A stretch of DNA of 64,000 bases from Peptococcaceae bacterium BRH_c4a (lineage in GTDB: Bacteria; Bacillota; Desulfotomaculia; Desulfotomaculales; Desulfocucumaceae), in NCBI GenBank assembly GCA_000961585.1, contig LADN01000035.1:62001-126000 (forward strand), read 5' to 3'. The translations under genes were made by a program, and so were the position numbers. Under the pieces are notes generated by a model. The model was not told the origin of the DNA, ran no database searches, and saw nothing but the letters and a program-made list of their open reading frames with translations. Shown piece after piece: positions 55,796 to 63,723 of the stretch (within the stretch, counting starts at the first letter, position 1; each line of letters opens with the position of its first letter).

Positions 55796-57734
55796 GGCCA
55801 TTTTCAGGACAGAATGGTCCCATGCGGGTTTTCTTATTCTGACTTCTGAATTCTGGATTCTGTTTAAAAAATCGATGTACCGCCTCGGCGGCCGGTCTGT
55901 TCATACCGGGAACGGCCTCCAGTTGGTTTAGGGTGGCCCCGGCAACGGCCTCAATGGTGGGAAATGCTTTTAAAAGGGCTTTTTTTCTCACCCCACCTAT
56001 ACCGTCCACCTCGTCCAGCAGGGATTTGAGATTTCTTTTGGTCCTAAGCTGCCTGTGGTAGGTAACTGCGAAACGGTGCGCCTCATCCCGGATCCTCCGG
56101 AGCAGATAAAGCGCGCCGGAATCTCCGGGAAGCCGTATGGGCTGTTCTCTTCCGGGGGCGAACAACAACTCTTCCTCCTTGGCCAGAGCAAAAAGAGGAA
56201 TATCACAGCCGGCGGCGGCCATGGCCTCCAGGGCCGCCGAAAGCTGACCCCTGCCGCCGTCCACAATAACCAGATCCGGCAATATATGAAACTTTGCCTG
56301 CCTGGCGGACAGCCGGCCGCTGCCAATAAGTTCCTTCTCCTCCCGCCCCCTTTGGAAACGGCGGCCTATAACCTCCCGCATGGAGGCAAAGTCATCCTGT
56401 CCCTGAACAGTCTTGATCTTAAAACGCCTGTACTGATCGGGGGAGGGCTTCCCGAACTCAAATACCGCCATGGAGGCAACGGCCTCGGCCCCCTGTATGT
56501 TTGAGACATCGTAGCACTCTATCCTCCGGCAGTCCTCCGGCAGTCCCAGGGCCAAGGCCAGCTCAACAGCGTCCCGGGCCGCATCCCGCTTTGAAGCTGC
56601 CGCCAGCAGGGACTCCTCCAGGGCCAGGCGGGCATTTTTTTCCACCATTTCCATTAGCTTTTTCTTTTCTCCCCGCCTGGGGACCGCTATGGATACCTTC
56701 GATCCCTTTTTACCCGACAGCCATCTGGAAAGTATTTCAGCCTCCTTTGGATCAATCTTTTGAAGCAATATTTCACCGGGTATAAAATCAGCGCTGTTAT
56801 AATACTGCTTGGCAAAGGAGGTTATTATTTCCTCCCTTCCAAAAACCTTTGTGCCATTTAATATAAAATTTTCCCGTCCCAGCAATTTTCCCCCCCGCAC
56901 AAAAAAAACAGTAACCGCAGCTTCATTCTCACCTGCGGCAACGGCCACCACATCCCGGTCGTCCCTGCGGGTGGATATAATTTTTTGTTTTTCCAGAATC
57001 TTTTCCACCGCCCTGATCTGATCCCTCAGATCGGCGGCCCGCTCGAATTCCATTTTAGCGGAGGCCTCTGCCATCCGGGAAGCCAGTCTTTTAACCAGCT
57101 CCTCCTGCCTCCCCTCCAGAAAAAGGGACACCTCCCTGACCATGGCCAGGTATTCTTCCCGGCTGACCCTCCCACAGCAGGGTCCCAGGCAGCGCCTGAT
57201 ATGATTGTTTAAACAGGGCCTGCTTTTTGGCTTCAGTGCTTTGTCCTTGCATGTTCTGAAGGGAAACAGCCGCCTGATCAGGTTCAGCACCTCGTTAACC
57301 GCCCCTGTCTGGGTATAGGGTCCAAAATAAACGCCCCCGTCTTTCTGCACCTTCCTGGTTATGTGCACCCTGGGGAAGTCCTCCTGCATGGTTATTTTAA
57401 GATAGGGATAGCTCTTGTCATCCTTTAGAAGCACATTGTAGCGGGGGCGGTGTTCCTTGATCAGATTGCACTCCAGTATAAGAGCCTCCACCTCGCTGTC
57501 GGTGACAATGTACTCCACATTGACAGCCCTGTCGGTCAGTGATTTAACCTTGGCACTCCGCCCGGAAGGAGTGAAGTAAGACCGTACCCTGCTTTTCAGG
57601 GACACGGCCTTGCCCACATATATAATTTTATCTTCGGCGTCTTTAAAAAGATATACTCCTGGCCTGTCAGGAAAATTTTTTATCTTGTCCGCCGGGTTGA
57701 TAGTAACGCCCCCCCCCCATTTAGCTGTCAGCAA
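55785..57734 (-). CDS. uvrC: excinuclease ABC subunit C, with repeat-altered ends
   Basis: About 640 aa. The GIY-YIG nuclease domain is at the N-terminus (RPGVYLFKDAEDKIIYVGKA). A UVR motif follows in the middle, then the RNase H-like nuclease (VIVDGGRGQLSAALEAM) and a helix-hairpin-helix (VDGIGGVRKKALLKAFPTIE). Normal homology ends at about AAEAVHRFF. The last 26 residues are encoded by a heptad tract and what follows. At the 5' end there is no ATG in frame near NPADKIKNF: TTG 57734 lies inside another heptad array, and ATG 57719-57721 is followed by ten G and is out of frame. Confidence 0.93.
   Translation of the reverse strand: MLTAKWGGGVTINPADKIKNFPDRPGVYLFKDAEDKIIYVGKAVSLKSRVRSYFTPSGRSAKVKSLTDRAVNVEYIVTDSEVEALILECNLIKEHRPRYNVLLKDDKSYPYLKITMQEDFPRVHITRKVQKDGGVYFGPYTQTGAVNEVLNLIRRLFPFRTCKDKALKPKSRPCLNNHIRRCLGPCCGRVSREEYLAMVREVSLFLEGRQEELVKRLASRMAEASAKMEFERAADLRDQIRAVEKILEKQKIISTRRDDRDVVAVAAGENEAAVTVFFVRGGKLLGRENFILNGTKVFGREEIITSFAKQYYNSADFIPGEILLQKIDPKEAEILSRWLSGKKGSKVSIAVPRRGEKKKLMEMVEKNARLALEESLLAAASKRDAARDAVELALALGLPEDCRRIECYDVSNIQGAEAVASMAVFEFGKPSPDQYRRFKIKTVQGQDDFASMREVIGRRFQRGREEKELIGSGRLSARQAKFHILPDLVIVDGGRGQLSAALEAMAAAGCDIPLFALAKEEELLFAPGREQPIRLPGDSGALYLLRRIRDEAHRFAVTYHRQLRTKRNLKSLLDEVDGIGGVRKKALLKAFPTIEAVAGATLNQLEAVPGMNRPAAEAVHRFFKQNPEFRSQNKKTRMGPFCPENGRWL
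55834..55861. repeat. heptad array inside the uvrC 3' end
   Basis: TTATTCT, GACTTCT, GAATTCT, GGATTCT. The reverse complement (AGAATCC, AGAATTC, AGAAGTC) is the heptad of the large dispersed element, so this is probably a remnant inserted in the opposite orientation. Confidence 0.7.
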
Positions 57735-57748
57735 TCAGCCGTCAGCTA
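57721..57748. repeat. heptad array at the uvrC 5' end
   Basis: TTAGCTG, TCAGCAA, TCAGCCG, TCAGCTA, directly next to the C10/G10 run at 57709-57718. It covers the only in-frame start codon of uvrC. Confidence 0.7.
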
Positions 57749-57900
57749 CACTGAAAATAGCAGAGTGCAGAAAAATCAAGATATACTGTGATATCAAAAG
57801 CTTTTTAGCCAGACAAAAGTCCTTATTTATATTATGTGCGGAGATGCGAATAATCGCAATAAGTGTATTTTTATCAGTTATTCATTATGAATGGATATAA

Positions 57901-58316
57901 AATAACCGCCTTGTCGGCGGTGCCGTCTTGCAGACGGCGGAATCCAGGAGCCAGAATCCAGAATCCAGAATAGTGACAGCATACTTTAAAAGTGACCCTC
58001 AAGCGACATACATTGAGGGGGAGGGGTTTTAGTCCAGGCGGATGCTGGAATAGTCGTCAGTCGTAGGACTTCAGACGTCGGAATAGTTTCATTTTACCTC
58101 TGGTCAAAAGACTTTAAGACCTACGACTGAAGACTGACGACCGACGACTGATACAGCCAGTTCAGCCGGAGGATAAGTAGATCGGACTCAAACCCCTCCA
58201 CCGACCACAGAGCGACCCCAGAAAAACTCTGGGCTTGCATAAAAATGCTTTGGTGCTTCAGTGCTTCAGCGCTTTAATGCTTTAATGCGGCATATGCTTT
58301 CCTAAGCGATAAAAAA
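57901..58316 (+). repeat. dispersed composite element, copy 3, with a different loop
   Basis: Left hairpins, four heptads (ATCCAGG, AGCCAGA, ATCCAGA, ATCCAGA), ATAGTGACAGC, and the closing stem GGAGGGGTTTTAGTCC (58020-58035) with GGACTCAAACCCCTCC (58184-58199) as in copy 1. The loop is replaced by heptads GTCGTCA, GTCGTAG, GACTTCA, GACGTCG and, inverted, GACCTAC, GACTGAA, GACTGAC, GACCGAC, GACTGAT. Six octads and the right end CTTTCCTAAGCGATAAAA follow and abut the island repeat. Confidence 0.85.
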
Positions 58317-58381
58317 CGTGCAGCCATTGAAACTACACGTTTTTTGCACTGGAGCTGGTGAGGGGATTTGAACCCCTGACC
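58309..58381. repeat. 73-bp direct repeat, island end distal to tRNA-Thr
   Basis: Identical to 62583-62655. It contains the AAAAAACGTG/CACGTTTTTT terminator and the last 32 bases of the tRNA (acceptor, CCA and T arm), so it is the displaced tRNA end expected at the far border of an integrated element. Confidence 0.9.
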
Positions 58382-58402
58382 GCTGATTGTTGGTAAGGTA
58401 GT

Positions 58403-58437
58403 TTGTTTAAACCGTTGAAATCGACGGGTTTAAACAA
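58403..58437. other. 11-bp-arm inverted repeat near the island end
   Basis: TTGTTTAAACC (58403-58413) and GGTTTAAACAA (58427-58437) around 13 bases, just inside the left border. It could be a terminator of the leftward genes or a recombinase-binding site; no T run follows on the minus strand beyond TTT. Confidence 0.5.
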
Positions 58438-58486
58438 TATAACGCCTGGATTTCTATTAGACAGCTTTTCTGTCAATTATTACTCG

Positions 58487-58636
58487 TTAATTCTTGCACC
58501 CATTTTTATCACATGTGATTGCTTTGCTTGTATTCTGCCAATGATCGCTAATTTTTGTTGTGTCCACTCCGCAGCCAGTTTTACCACCTTTGACACCAGC
58601 ATGGACTTCTCCCGTTGGAATGTGTTCTACAGCCAT
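58487..58636 (-). CDS. small cysteine-containing protein, 49 aa
   Basis: ATG 58636 lies eight bases after a perfect AAGGAGG; the frame is open further upstream but that site decides the start. The product MAVEHIPTGEVHAGVKGGKT... has three Cys (GCGVD, TCDKNGC), suggesting metal binding or a disulfide. Unknown family. It is the last gene of the island's leftward series. Confidence 0.65.
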   Translation of the reverse strand: MAVEHIPTGEVHAGVKGGKTGCGVDTTKISDHWQNTSKAITCDKNGCKN

Positions 58637-58697
58637 TGTTTTTTCCTCCTTAAGCAAAATATTTATAATAAGGCATCTCGCCATTATTGCATATTCA

Positions 58698-59633
58698 CTA
58701 TTCATCCAACATCAGCTTTTTCTTTGAATTTCTAAGCTTGCGAATTTCCTCCCGTTCAATCGTTTGAATGCTTGATTCCCTAGGTGATCCCAACTGCTTC
58801 AGTCGTTCAATACCTGCACTGTCCAACAGTGATTTCATCATTTGTTTGGCGCTGGCATTAAGCCTAATGAGGCGTTCTTTTTGAGGTAACCCCTGACGGA
58901 TGAACTCTGCATTCAGGCTTTCCATATTTGACAGAACAATAAGCTGCTGAAGTGATGCCTCGTCACGGATATTTCCTTTAGCATCAGGATTAGCCAGCCG
59001 CCACTCTTTAGCAGTCATGCCAAACAGGGCAACATTCAAAAGGTCAGCTTCATTGGCATAAGTCATATTCTGCTTCTGCGGAGTAACATCAGGTGGGATT
59101 AGTACATCTTTGATGGCGTCCGTATGTATCCGATAATTAATTTTCGCAAGAGTACGGTTGAGATTCCAGCTGAGAGACAGGCGGTTATTTTCGTCCGCTT
59201 TTAAGCGTTGATAATCTTTTATAATGTAAAGTTTAAACTCAGGCGAAATCCATGAGGCAAACTCAAAGGCGATATCGGAATGCGCAAAGGTAGCTGCATA
59301 ACGGCCTTGTTTCGAAGTCATACCAATTGCTCCTGTTTTTTCAATCCACTTTTTAGGTGTCAAAACGAAACTATTGAGTCCAGCTTCATTTTCAATTGCC
59401 TCGAATTCGAGGCAATTGAAGTTCGGATTATTTAATTTCTCCCATAAGCTAAGAAATTGAACTACGTTACGATTCCTCATCCAGTTCTGTATCACATAAC
59501 CAGGATTTTCGTCTGTTTTATATTTTGCAATATCGGTCAATGAAATATAATCATTGTCATCTTCGCCGGAAATAACAGTGATTTCAGTCCCTTTAGCGAA
59601 AATAGTATCCTTAAAGTTTTTATCCTTTGGCAT
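58698..59633 (-). CDS. KilA-N domain-containing protein
   Basis: 311 aa from ATG 59633, seven bases after GGGGGC. The KilA-N fold covers the first 150 residues: DYISLTDIAKYKTDENPGYV, IQNWMRNRNVVQFLSLWEKL, WIEKTGAIGMTSKQGRYAAT and SDIAFEFASWISPEFKLYII. These proteins are phage or island DNA-binding antirepressor-like factors. The C-terminal half (ALFGMTAKEWRLANPDAKGN) matches the companion domain seen in bacterial members. A 30-bp palindrome lies in the coding sequence. Confidence 0.88.
   Translation of the reverse strand: MPKDKNFKDTIFAKGTEITVISGEDDNDYISLTDIAKYKTDENPGYVIQNWMRNRNVVQFLSLWEKLNNPNFNCLEFEAIENEAGLNSFVLTPKKWIEKTGAIGMTSKQGRYAATFAHSDIAFEFASWISPEFKLYIIKDYQRLKADENNRLSLSWNLNRTLAKINYRIHTDAIKDVLIPPDVTPQKQNMTYANEADLLNVALFGMTAKEWRLANPDAKGNIRDEASLQQLIVLSNMESLNAEFIRQGLPQKERLIRLNASAKQMMKSLLDSAGIERLKQLGSPRESSIQTIEREEIRKLRNSKKKLMLDE
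59391..59420. other. 30-bp perfect palindrome inside the KilA-N gene
   Basis: TTCAATTGCCTCGAA followed directly by its reverse complement TTCGAGGCAATTGAA, with no spacer. It encodes NFNCLEFEAIE in the reading frame, which fits the family, so coding constraint explains part of it but not the exact symmetry. Confidence 0.8.
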
Positions 59634-59901
59634 CGAATTTGCCCCCATTCAATATGTGACAAGAACACTTTAAATTCTCAAATAAAACACAGGAAAATCA
59701 TACCATATATCGAACACATGTTCAAGAGTTTAATTCTTGCTTTTTTTGCAAATCCCGCACCTCTTTTGCAGGATTTTAGTTTCATTGGAGCCAGAGGGGG
59801 AATCGCACGCCGCTTCGCCTAGCCGCGCGGCCCGCTCGGAGTTAGGCTCCCCAATACCCTCACGGTTGTTCGTAAGGTGGTATGAATCATAAACTCTCAT
59901 A
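59634..59901. other. 268-bp island gap with a GC-rich patch
   Basis: An AT-rich promoter-like stretch lies next to the KilA-N start. A GC-rich block follows at about 59785-59855 with GGAGCC/GGCTCC ends. A 77-codon leftward frame (59730-59963) overlaps the SEC-C gene and has no ribosome-binding site; I do not call it. Confidence 0.4.
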
Positions 59902-60348
59902 TTACAGGCAGCACTTTTTATATTTTTTGCCGCTCCCGCAAGGGCAAGGATCATTTCTGCCAACTTTTCTGTGATATTGGCGTTGAAAGCTCTCTATTCT
60001 GCTTTTCGCATATTCGACACTCAATTCTTTTAGTCGGTCAATCTCAGCAGGGGGTATATCGCTATAACTGCATTGCTTTCCTTTTGCGCCATGCAATTTT
60101 CCGTCTTTATCATAATCAATATCTATCCACATTATTGGCATTGACTCATCGCTGAGGATGGCAGACAAAACGTAATCCTGGCGTTCCGGTGTGCTCATGA
60201 TTTTAATACCAGGAACTGCAACGAACAGACAATACTTTATTTCACCAAAGGCAGACATTACAAGCATTCTGCCAATTTCAGGTTGTCTTCGCAACGCATG
60301 ATGAATTGCTTTACAAAAATCGTCCTTGGCTTCTGAATACATATTCAA
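59902..60348 (-). CDS. SEC-C motif protein, 148 aa
   Basis: The C-terminal 22 residues ([20 protein letters not shown]) form the zinc-binding SEC-C motif found at the end of SecA and in many stand-alone proteins. The N-terminal part ([32 protein letters not shown]) is unassigned. It starts 20 bp after the nuclease gene, so the two are probably one operon. Confidence 0.8.
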   Translation of the reverse strand: MNMYSEAKDDFCKAIHHALRRQPEIGRMLVMSAFGEIKYCLFVAVPGIKIMSTPERQDYVLSAILSDESMPIMWIDIDYDKDGKLHGAKGKQCSYSDIPPAEIDRLKELSVEYAKSRIESFQRQYHRKVGRNDPCPCGSGKKYKKCCL

Positions 60349-60368
60349 GAGGAAGTGCGTGTTCTCTC

Positions 60369-61223
60369 CTAATCTTCCTCGATTTCGTATTTTCCTTTAA
60401 TTCGCTTTTCAATATCCTCTGCCGAAGGCAATGTATCTGCCAATTCCTGCGGTACAAAGTCGGACAGCTTGTATTCGCTGACGCCGATAGGCTTGTTAAT
60501 ATCGCGCAGGGCATATTCAGCAGTCAACTTGTCACGTTCCTTGCAAAGCAGGATGCCAATCGATGGGTTGTCGTGCTCATGCCGTAGTATATCATCCACC
60601 GCCGAAAGGTAAAAGTTCAACTTCCCAGCGTATTCCGGTTTGAATTTTCCGGCCTTAAGTTCAACAACCACATAGCAGCGAAGCTTCGTGTTATAAAACA
60701 GCAAGTCGAGATAATAGTCCTCATTGCCTACAGTAAGATGGTACTGATTACCGAGAAACGCAAAACCTGTGCCGAGTTCAATCAGCGTCTTGGCGATATT
60801 CGCCACCAATTCGTTTTCTATCTCGCGCTCTATAATATCATCACGAATTTCAATGAAATCGAATACATACGGGTTCTTTAGCGTGTCCCTTGCCAGTTCA
60901 CTCTGCGGGGACGGTAGGACGTGCTCAAAGTTGGTGGCCTTGCTTGGCAAAGCTTGCCGTTCATACATTTTTGTTTCGATTTGATGAACAAGGATATTTC
61001 GTGACCAACCGTTTTCCAAGGTTTTTGCGGCATACCAAATGTAAGCTTCTTTATTGGGAACTTTGTCCATCAACGCCTGAAGATGATACCAAGTTAATTG
61101 TGCAAGTGGCGCTTGCACAAATTCAATTTCCGGAAACATAGTCGCAAATTTTTTCATATATTTAAAATTCCGCACGGAATATCCAGTGGCGTTAGGAAAC
61201 TCGGACTTGATATCACGAGCCAA
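60369..61223 (-). CDS. PDDEXK nuclease-domain protein (DUF1016/YhcG family), 5' truncated
   Basis: The frame remains open to 61289, where a TAA stops it, and the in-frame TTG at 61223 is the first possible start. The family normally has about 60 further N-terminal residues. What remains is part of the N-terminal helical domain ([35 protein letters not shown]) and the complete nuclease domain ([40 protein letters not shown]) with the D...E-x-K residues. Related proteins occur in restriction-modification loci and islands. Probably inactive or partly active. Confidence 0.8.
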   Translation of the reverse strand: MARDIKSEFPNATGYSVRNFKYMKKFATMFPEIEFVQAPLAQLTWYHLQALMDKVPNKEAYIWYAAKTLENGWSRNILVHQIETKMYERQALPSKATNFEHVLPSPQSELARDTLKNPYVFDFIEIRDDIIEREIENELVANIAKTLIELGTGFAFLGNQYHLTVGNEDYYLDLLFYNTKLRCYVVVELKAGKFKPEYAGKLNFYLSAVDDILRHEHDNPSIGILLCKERDKLTAEYALRDINKPIGVSEYKLSDFVPQELADTLPSAEDIEKRIKGKYEIEED

Positions 61224-61297
61224 ATTATCAATGTATTTGTTTCCCCATTCACCATTTTCGATGATAACCTTGCCTGCTCTCTCAAGAAGTTACGAGG

Positions 61298-61567
61298 GTG
61301 TTTGCCGCTGTCATGGACGGCAAGAATTATATTAAAGGCTTTAACAATGCCGACATTCGAGGGATCATTTACCCACACCATTTAAAGGACAACCCTCACC
61401 TCATCGGTAAAACAACCCGGCTTCTGGCAAAACTGAGAGCTCACGGGCTCATAGCAAAGATCCCGCATTCGTTTCGCTATAAACCCACGGTAAAGGGTAT
61501 CCGAATCATGTCTACCATACTCCGAGTCAAGAAGAAGGAGATCCCGAACCTTTTCGACGTGGCATAA
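61298..61567 (+). pseudogene. C-terminal winged-helix fragment of a larger protein
   Basis: The rightward frame is open from upstream of 61298 with no good start. It encodes GFNNADIRGIIYPHHLKDN, then TTRLLAKLRAHGLIAKIPHS and FRYKPTVKGIRIMSTILRV, ending in NLFDVA. The 'LRAHGLI-K-P-sYRY--T-kG' pattern is the winged-helix end of a long hypothetical protein family that I cannot name with certainty. Its N-terminal part is missing at the junction with the truncated nuclease gene. Confidence 0.55.
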
Positions 61568-61869
61568 CAATTTGACCTTACCAAGCCTTTTCCTGAAAAG
61601 CTTGTTTTTTCTTTATTGTTTTTGAGGATAATCACATAAATCAGTATTAAATGCTTTAGGATTTTCAGTCGTAATTTATAGAAATAATCATGAAATATGA
61701 TAGCCCAGCGTATTAATTAACCGCTTTCATAAACTTGTCCCAGTGTACCGGATATTTATTGCTTCCGTACACCTTAATTGGTTTGCGGTTCTTAAAATTG
61801 AGCTCCAGCAGAGTAATTAGTCGCTTCGCTTGGCTCGAGGACAGCAGTTCATTCCTAATTCTTGTTTGG
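61568..61869. other. 302-bp stretch with a leftover leftward reading frame
   Basis: A leftward frame of about 50 codons from roughly 61867 to a stop at 61713 encodes FSQTRIRNELLSSSQAKRLI, then LLELNFKNRKPIKVYGSN and YPVHWDKFMKAVN. It has no start of its own and continues from the zinc-ribbon gene in the +1 frame. The remainder (61568-61712) is AT-rich and without features. Confidence 0.45.
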
Positions 61870-62067
61870 CTAAAACAACCCACACCCTTGGGCTTTGAAA
61901 TCCTCTATCTTATCCAATAGTTCCTCGGTGGTTATTTCAAAATACTCCGCCATACAATCGATGCAGTAGAAGCGCTCTACTTTTCTGCCCAGCAGTTTCT
62001 TGTTGAGTCCTATATGGTTTTTGTTGGCTATTACTGCCCCGCATACAGAGCAATTTTTTGTATCCAC
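61870..62067 (-). CDS. zinc-ribbon protein, 65 aa
   Basis: GTG 62067 follows GAGAGG. The product MDTKNCSVCGAVIANKNHIG... has two CxxC pairs (CSVC and CIDC) about 30 residues apart, then a helical tail ending FKAQGCGLF. Its stop is TAG inside GTTGTTTTAGCC; one base less would continue for about 50 further codons. Either this is the full protein or it has been cut by a frameshift. Confidence 0.68.
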   Translation of the reverse strand: MDTKNCSVCGAVIANKNHIGLNKKLLGRKVERFYCIDCMAEYFEITTEELLDKIEDFKAQGCGLF

Positions 62068-62068
62068 G

Positions 62069-62206
62069 TTACCTCTCAGGTGAATATTTTTTAGCATGTC
62101 CATCGAAAAGCCAACGCAAAAAAGCATTACGGACTTCAACGACCGTGAAGGTGGCCGAATCACTGGTGTTTATGTTCGTTTTTGTCGGGTTATTTTCAAA
62201 AGCCAT
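62069..62206 (-). CDS. small hypothetical protein, 45 aa
   Basis: ATG 62206 follows AAGGAGACAAGCCCC, a strong site. The product begins MAFENNPTKTNINTSDSATF and ends KKYSPER; its last bases are the ribosome-binding site of the zinc-ribbon gene. No motif. It lies between the HTH gene and the zinc-ribbon gene in one leftward operon. Confidence 0.6.
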   Translation of the reverse strand: MAFENNPTKTNINTSDSATFTVVEVRNAFLRWLFDGHAKKYSPER

Positions 62207-62289
62207 GGGGCTTGTCTCCTTATCAGTTCAACCTATAAATCTACTCGCTGCCATCCTCACTCCGCCTTCCATTCAAGCGTCGGCATGTG

Positions 62290-62481
62290 CTATATTCTCT
62301 TATCCTTCTTTTTTGCCGCTTTAGTTCTTCCATCTGTCGGTTTCTCAGCATCCTTTGGGATAGCCCAAACACGACCGAGGCGATATGCTCCGGGGATACG
62401 GCCTTTATCGCAGAGCACTTCAACCCTGCGCTGTGTAAGACCCCATTCATTTGCTTTATCCTTGGGGGTAACATAATCCAT
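62290..62481 (-). CDS. excisionase-like helix-turn-helix protein, 63 aa
   Basis: ATG 62481 follows GGAG. The HTH is of the MerR/excisionase type: YVTPKDKANEWGLTQRRVEV, then LCDKGRIPGAYRLGRVWAIP, where a wing and a Trp-Ala-Ile-Pro end are typical. A basic tail follows (KAAKKKDKR). Its position just inside the tRNA border is where small integrative elements keep their directionality factor. Confidence 0.78.
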   Translation of the reverse strand: MDYVTPKDKANEWGLTQRRVEVLCDKGRIPGAYRLGRVWAIPKDAEKPTDGRTKAAKKKDKRI

Positions 62482-62582
62482 GGCAAAAAACTCCTATCTA
62501 TGTATCTCAACATTATCATACATCTCTCAAGCGAACAATACAAGATTTATTGCCCTAATTAATGGACAATGATGAATGAGCA

Positions 62583-62655
62583 ATAAAAAACGTGCAGCCA
62601 TTGAAACTACACGTTTTTTGCACTGGAGCTGGTGAGGGGATTTGAACCCCTGACC
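62583..62655. repeat. 73-bp direct repeat, island end at tRNA-Thr
   Basis: Identical to 58309-58381. It includes the 3' 32 bases of tRNA-Thr and its terminator; this copy belongs to the intact tRNA. Confidence 0.9.
62585..62619 (-). terminator. terminator of tRNA-Thr
   Basis: AAAAAACGTG and CACGTTTTTT arms; on the minus strand the stem ends in a T run five bases after the tRNA CCA. Confidence 0.8.
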
Positions 62656-62698
62656 TATTGATTACGAATCAATTGCGCTACCACTGCGCCACACCAGC
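62624..62698 (-). tRNA. tRNA-Thr (anticodon CGU)
   Basis: Acceptor GCTGGTG pairs with CACCAGC, then TCCA including encoded CCA. The anticodon loop TTCGTAA gives CGU (plus-strand ACG at 62664-62666). T arm GGGGTTCAAATCCCC. It serves as the integration site of the 4.3-kb island. Confidence 0.96.
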
Positions 62699-62848
62699 AT
62701 TTTAGCTTTTTTTAACGCAATATATATGATACCTCATAGAAATAACAAAGTCAACGAGAGCTGTGGCTTCTGCAGGCAAATTTCCCCTGGCTATTATTGT
62801 ATTTACACGGAAATGGAGCCAAACCCCGCTGACCAGCGTAATATGAAT

Positions 62849-63271
62849 AAAATAACCGCCTTGTGGGCGGTGCCGTCTTGCAGACGGCGGAATCCAGGAG
62901 CCAGGAGCCAGGAGCCAGAATGGTGACAGCCTGCCTTAAAAGCGACCCTCAAGCGACCCCACAGCGACATGCAGTGAGGGGGAGTGATTTAAGTCCGTGC
63001 GGAATGTGCCGGAGGATGCTACTGTCTCTTAACGACCGAGCCTACGGAATGCCGAGCCGGCTGCAGGACGCGGCGTTGGAGGCGGTCGGCATTCCGTTGG
63101 CGACCGCGTTTAGAGACAGTTGCAGCAGGAGGTAATGCAGGCCGGACTCAAATCGCTCCGCCTACCCATTAGCGACCATGTAGCGACCCTCAAGCGACCC
63201 TGGAGGAACTAGCGCCGATAAGGCTTTAGCACTTTAATATGACATATACTTTCCTAAACGATAAAAAAAAA
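62849..63271 (+). repeat. dispersed composite element, copy 4
   Basis: Left hairpins, four heptads (ATCCAGG, AGCCAGG, AGCCAGG, AGCCAGA), ATGGTGACAGC. Closing stem GGAGTGATTTAAGTCC (62981-62996) with GGACTCAAATCGCTCC (63144-63159); inner stem CGGAATGCCGA (63045-63055) with TCGGCATTCCG (63086-63096). The loop is shorter than in copies 1 and 2 because a segment between two GGAYGCRGCG-like repeats is deleted. The CCCAGA hairpin and part of the octads are reduced; the right end is intact. Confidence 0.85.
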
Positions 63272-63291
63272 CAAAGCCCGCTTAAGCGGGC
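63263..63291 (-). terminator. terminator of the gene at 63301
   Basis: GCCCGCTTAAGCGGGC (63276-63291) followed on the minus strand by TTTGTTTTTTTTT. Its A tract is shared with the right end of element copy 4. Confidence 0.85.
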
Positions 63292-63300
63292 GGGGATTTA

Positions 63301-63609
63301 TCAGTGCAGTGTGGCATACAGGGCATTTTCACCGGGATCGTACCTTGCTTCATATTTTCCTTTTTTACTTATCCCAAAGTAGTTAAAAAATCCTTTGCCA
63401 AAAACCTTTGTTTTACGCATTTCCAGGCCGCCTTCTTCTGCGGGCTTTATTCTCAATGTTTTTGTGTCTCTGTCATAAGCCAGCTCTATTTTGTTCCTGC
63501 CAATTTTCTGCCTTGCTACATTGTTAAGAACTATAGAAGATTTGGAAATCGATATGATAGGAACCTTTTCCATTCTCTCACTGCGAGGTTTATAGATTTC
63601 AAAAGCCAT
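63301..63609 (-). CDS. hypothetical protein, 102 aa
   Basis: ATG 63609 lies nine bases after GAGGGGG; upstream extension to 63648 lacks a site. The product MAFEIYKPRSERMEKVPIIS... is a basic beta-rich protein with ISISKSSIVLNNVARQKIG near the start, which resembles a small DNA- or RNA-binding fold, but I cannot assign it. Single gene with its own terminator. Confidence 0.65.
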   Translation of the reverse strand: MAFEIYKPRSERMEKVPIISISKSSIVLNNVARQKIGRNKIELAYDRDTKTLRIKPAEEGGLEMRKTKVFGKGFFNYFGISKKGKYEARYDPGENALYATLH

Positions 63610-63723
63610 ATTAACCAACCCCCTCTTTTTAACTATTATTGCCATCAATGATTATTATTAATACATGGATCTGCAAAAAGCATATAAAGTCAAAGCTTAT
63701 TGAACTTAAGGAGTGGTTATTAA

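Larger units (their letters stand above)
58309..62655. mobile_element. 4.3-kb genomic island at tRNA-Thr(CGU), integrase missing
   Basis: Bounded by 73-bp perfect direct repeats that include the 3' end of the intact tRNA-Thr at the right border. Gene content is typical of small integrative elements: excisionase-like HTH, tiny proteins, KilA-N, SEC-C and a PDDEXK nuclease, all leftward. No integrase or relaxase frame was found, and a truncated nuclease and a truncated rightward gene meet near 61290. The integrase was probably lost there or acts in trans. Confidence 0.82.

Noticed and set aside
57610-57900. 96-codon rightward frame over the uvrC start
   Set aside because: Antisense to the conserved GIY-YIG domain and running through a heptad array.
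59785-59855. GC-rich patch with GGAGCC/GGCTCC ends considered as a tRNA or unusual tRNA
   Set aside because: The T stem does not pair (CGGCG against CCCCC) and no anticodon arm could be drawn; at most a decayed remnant.
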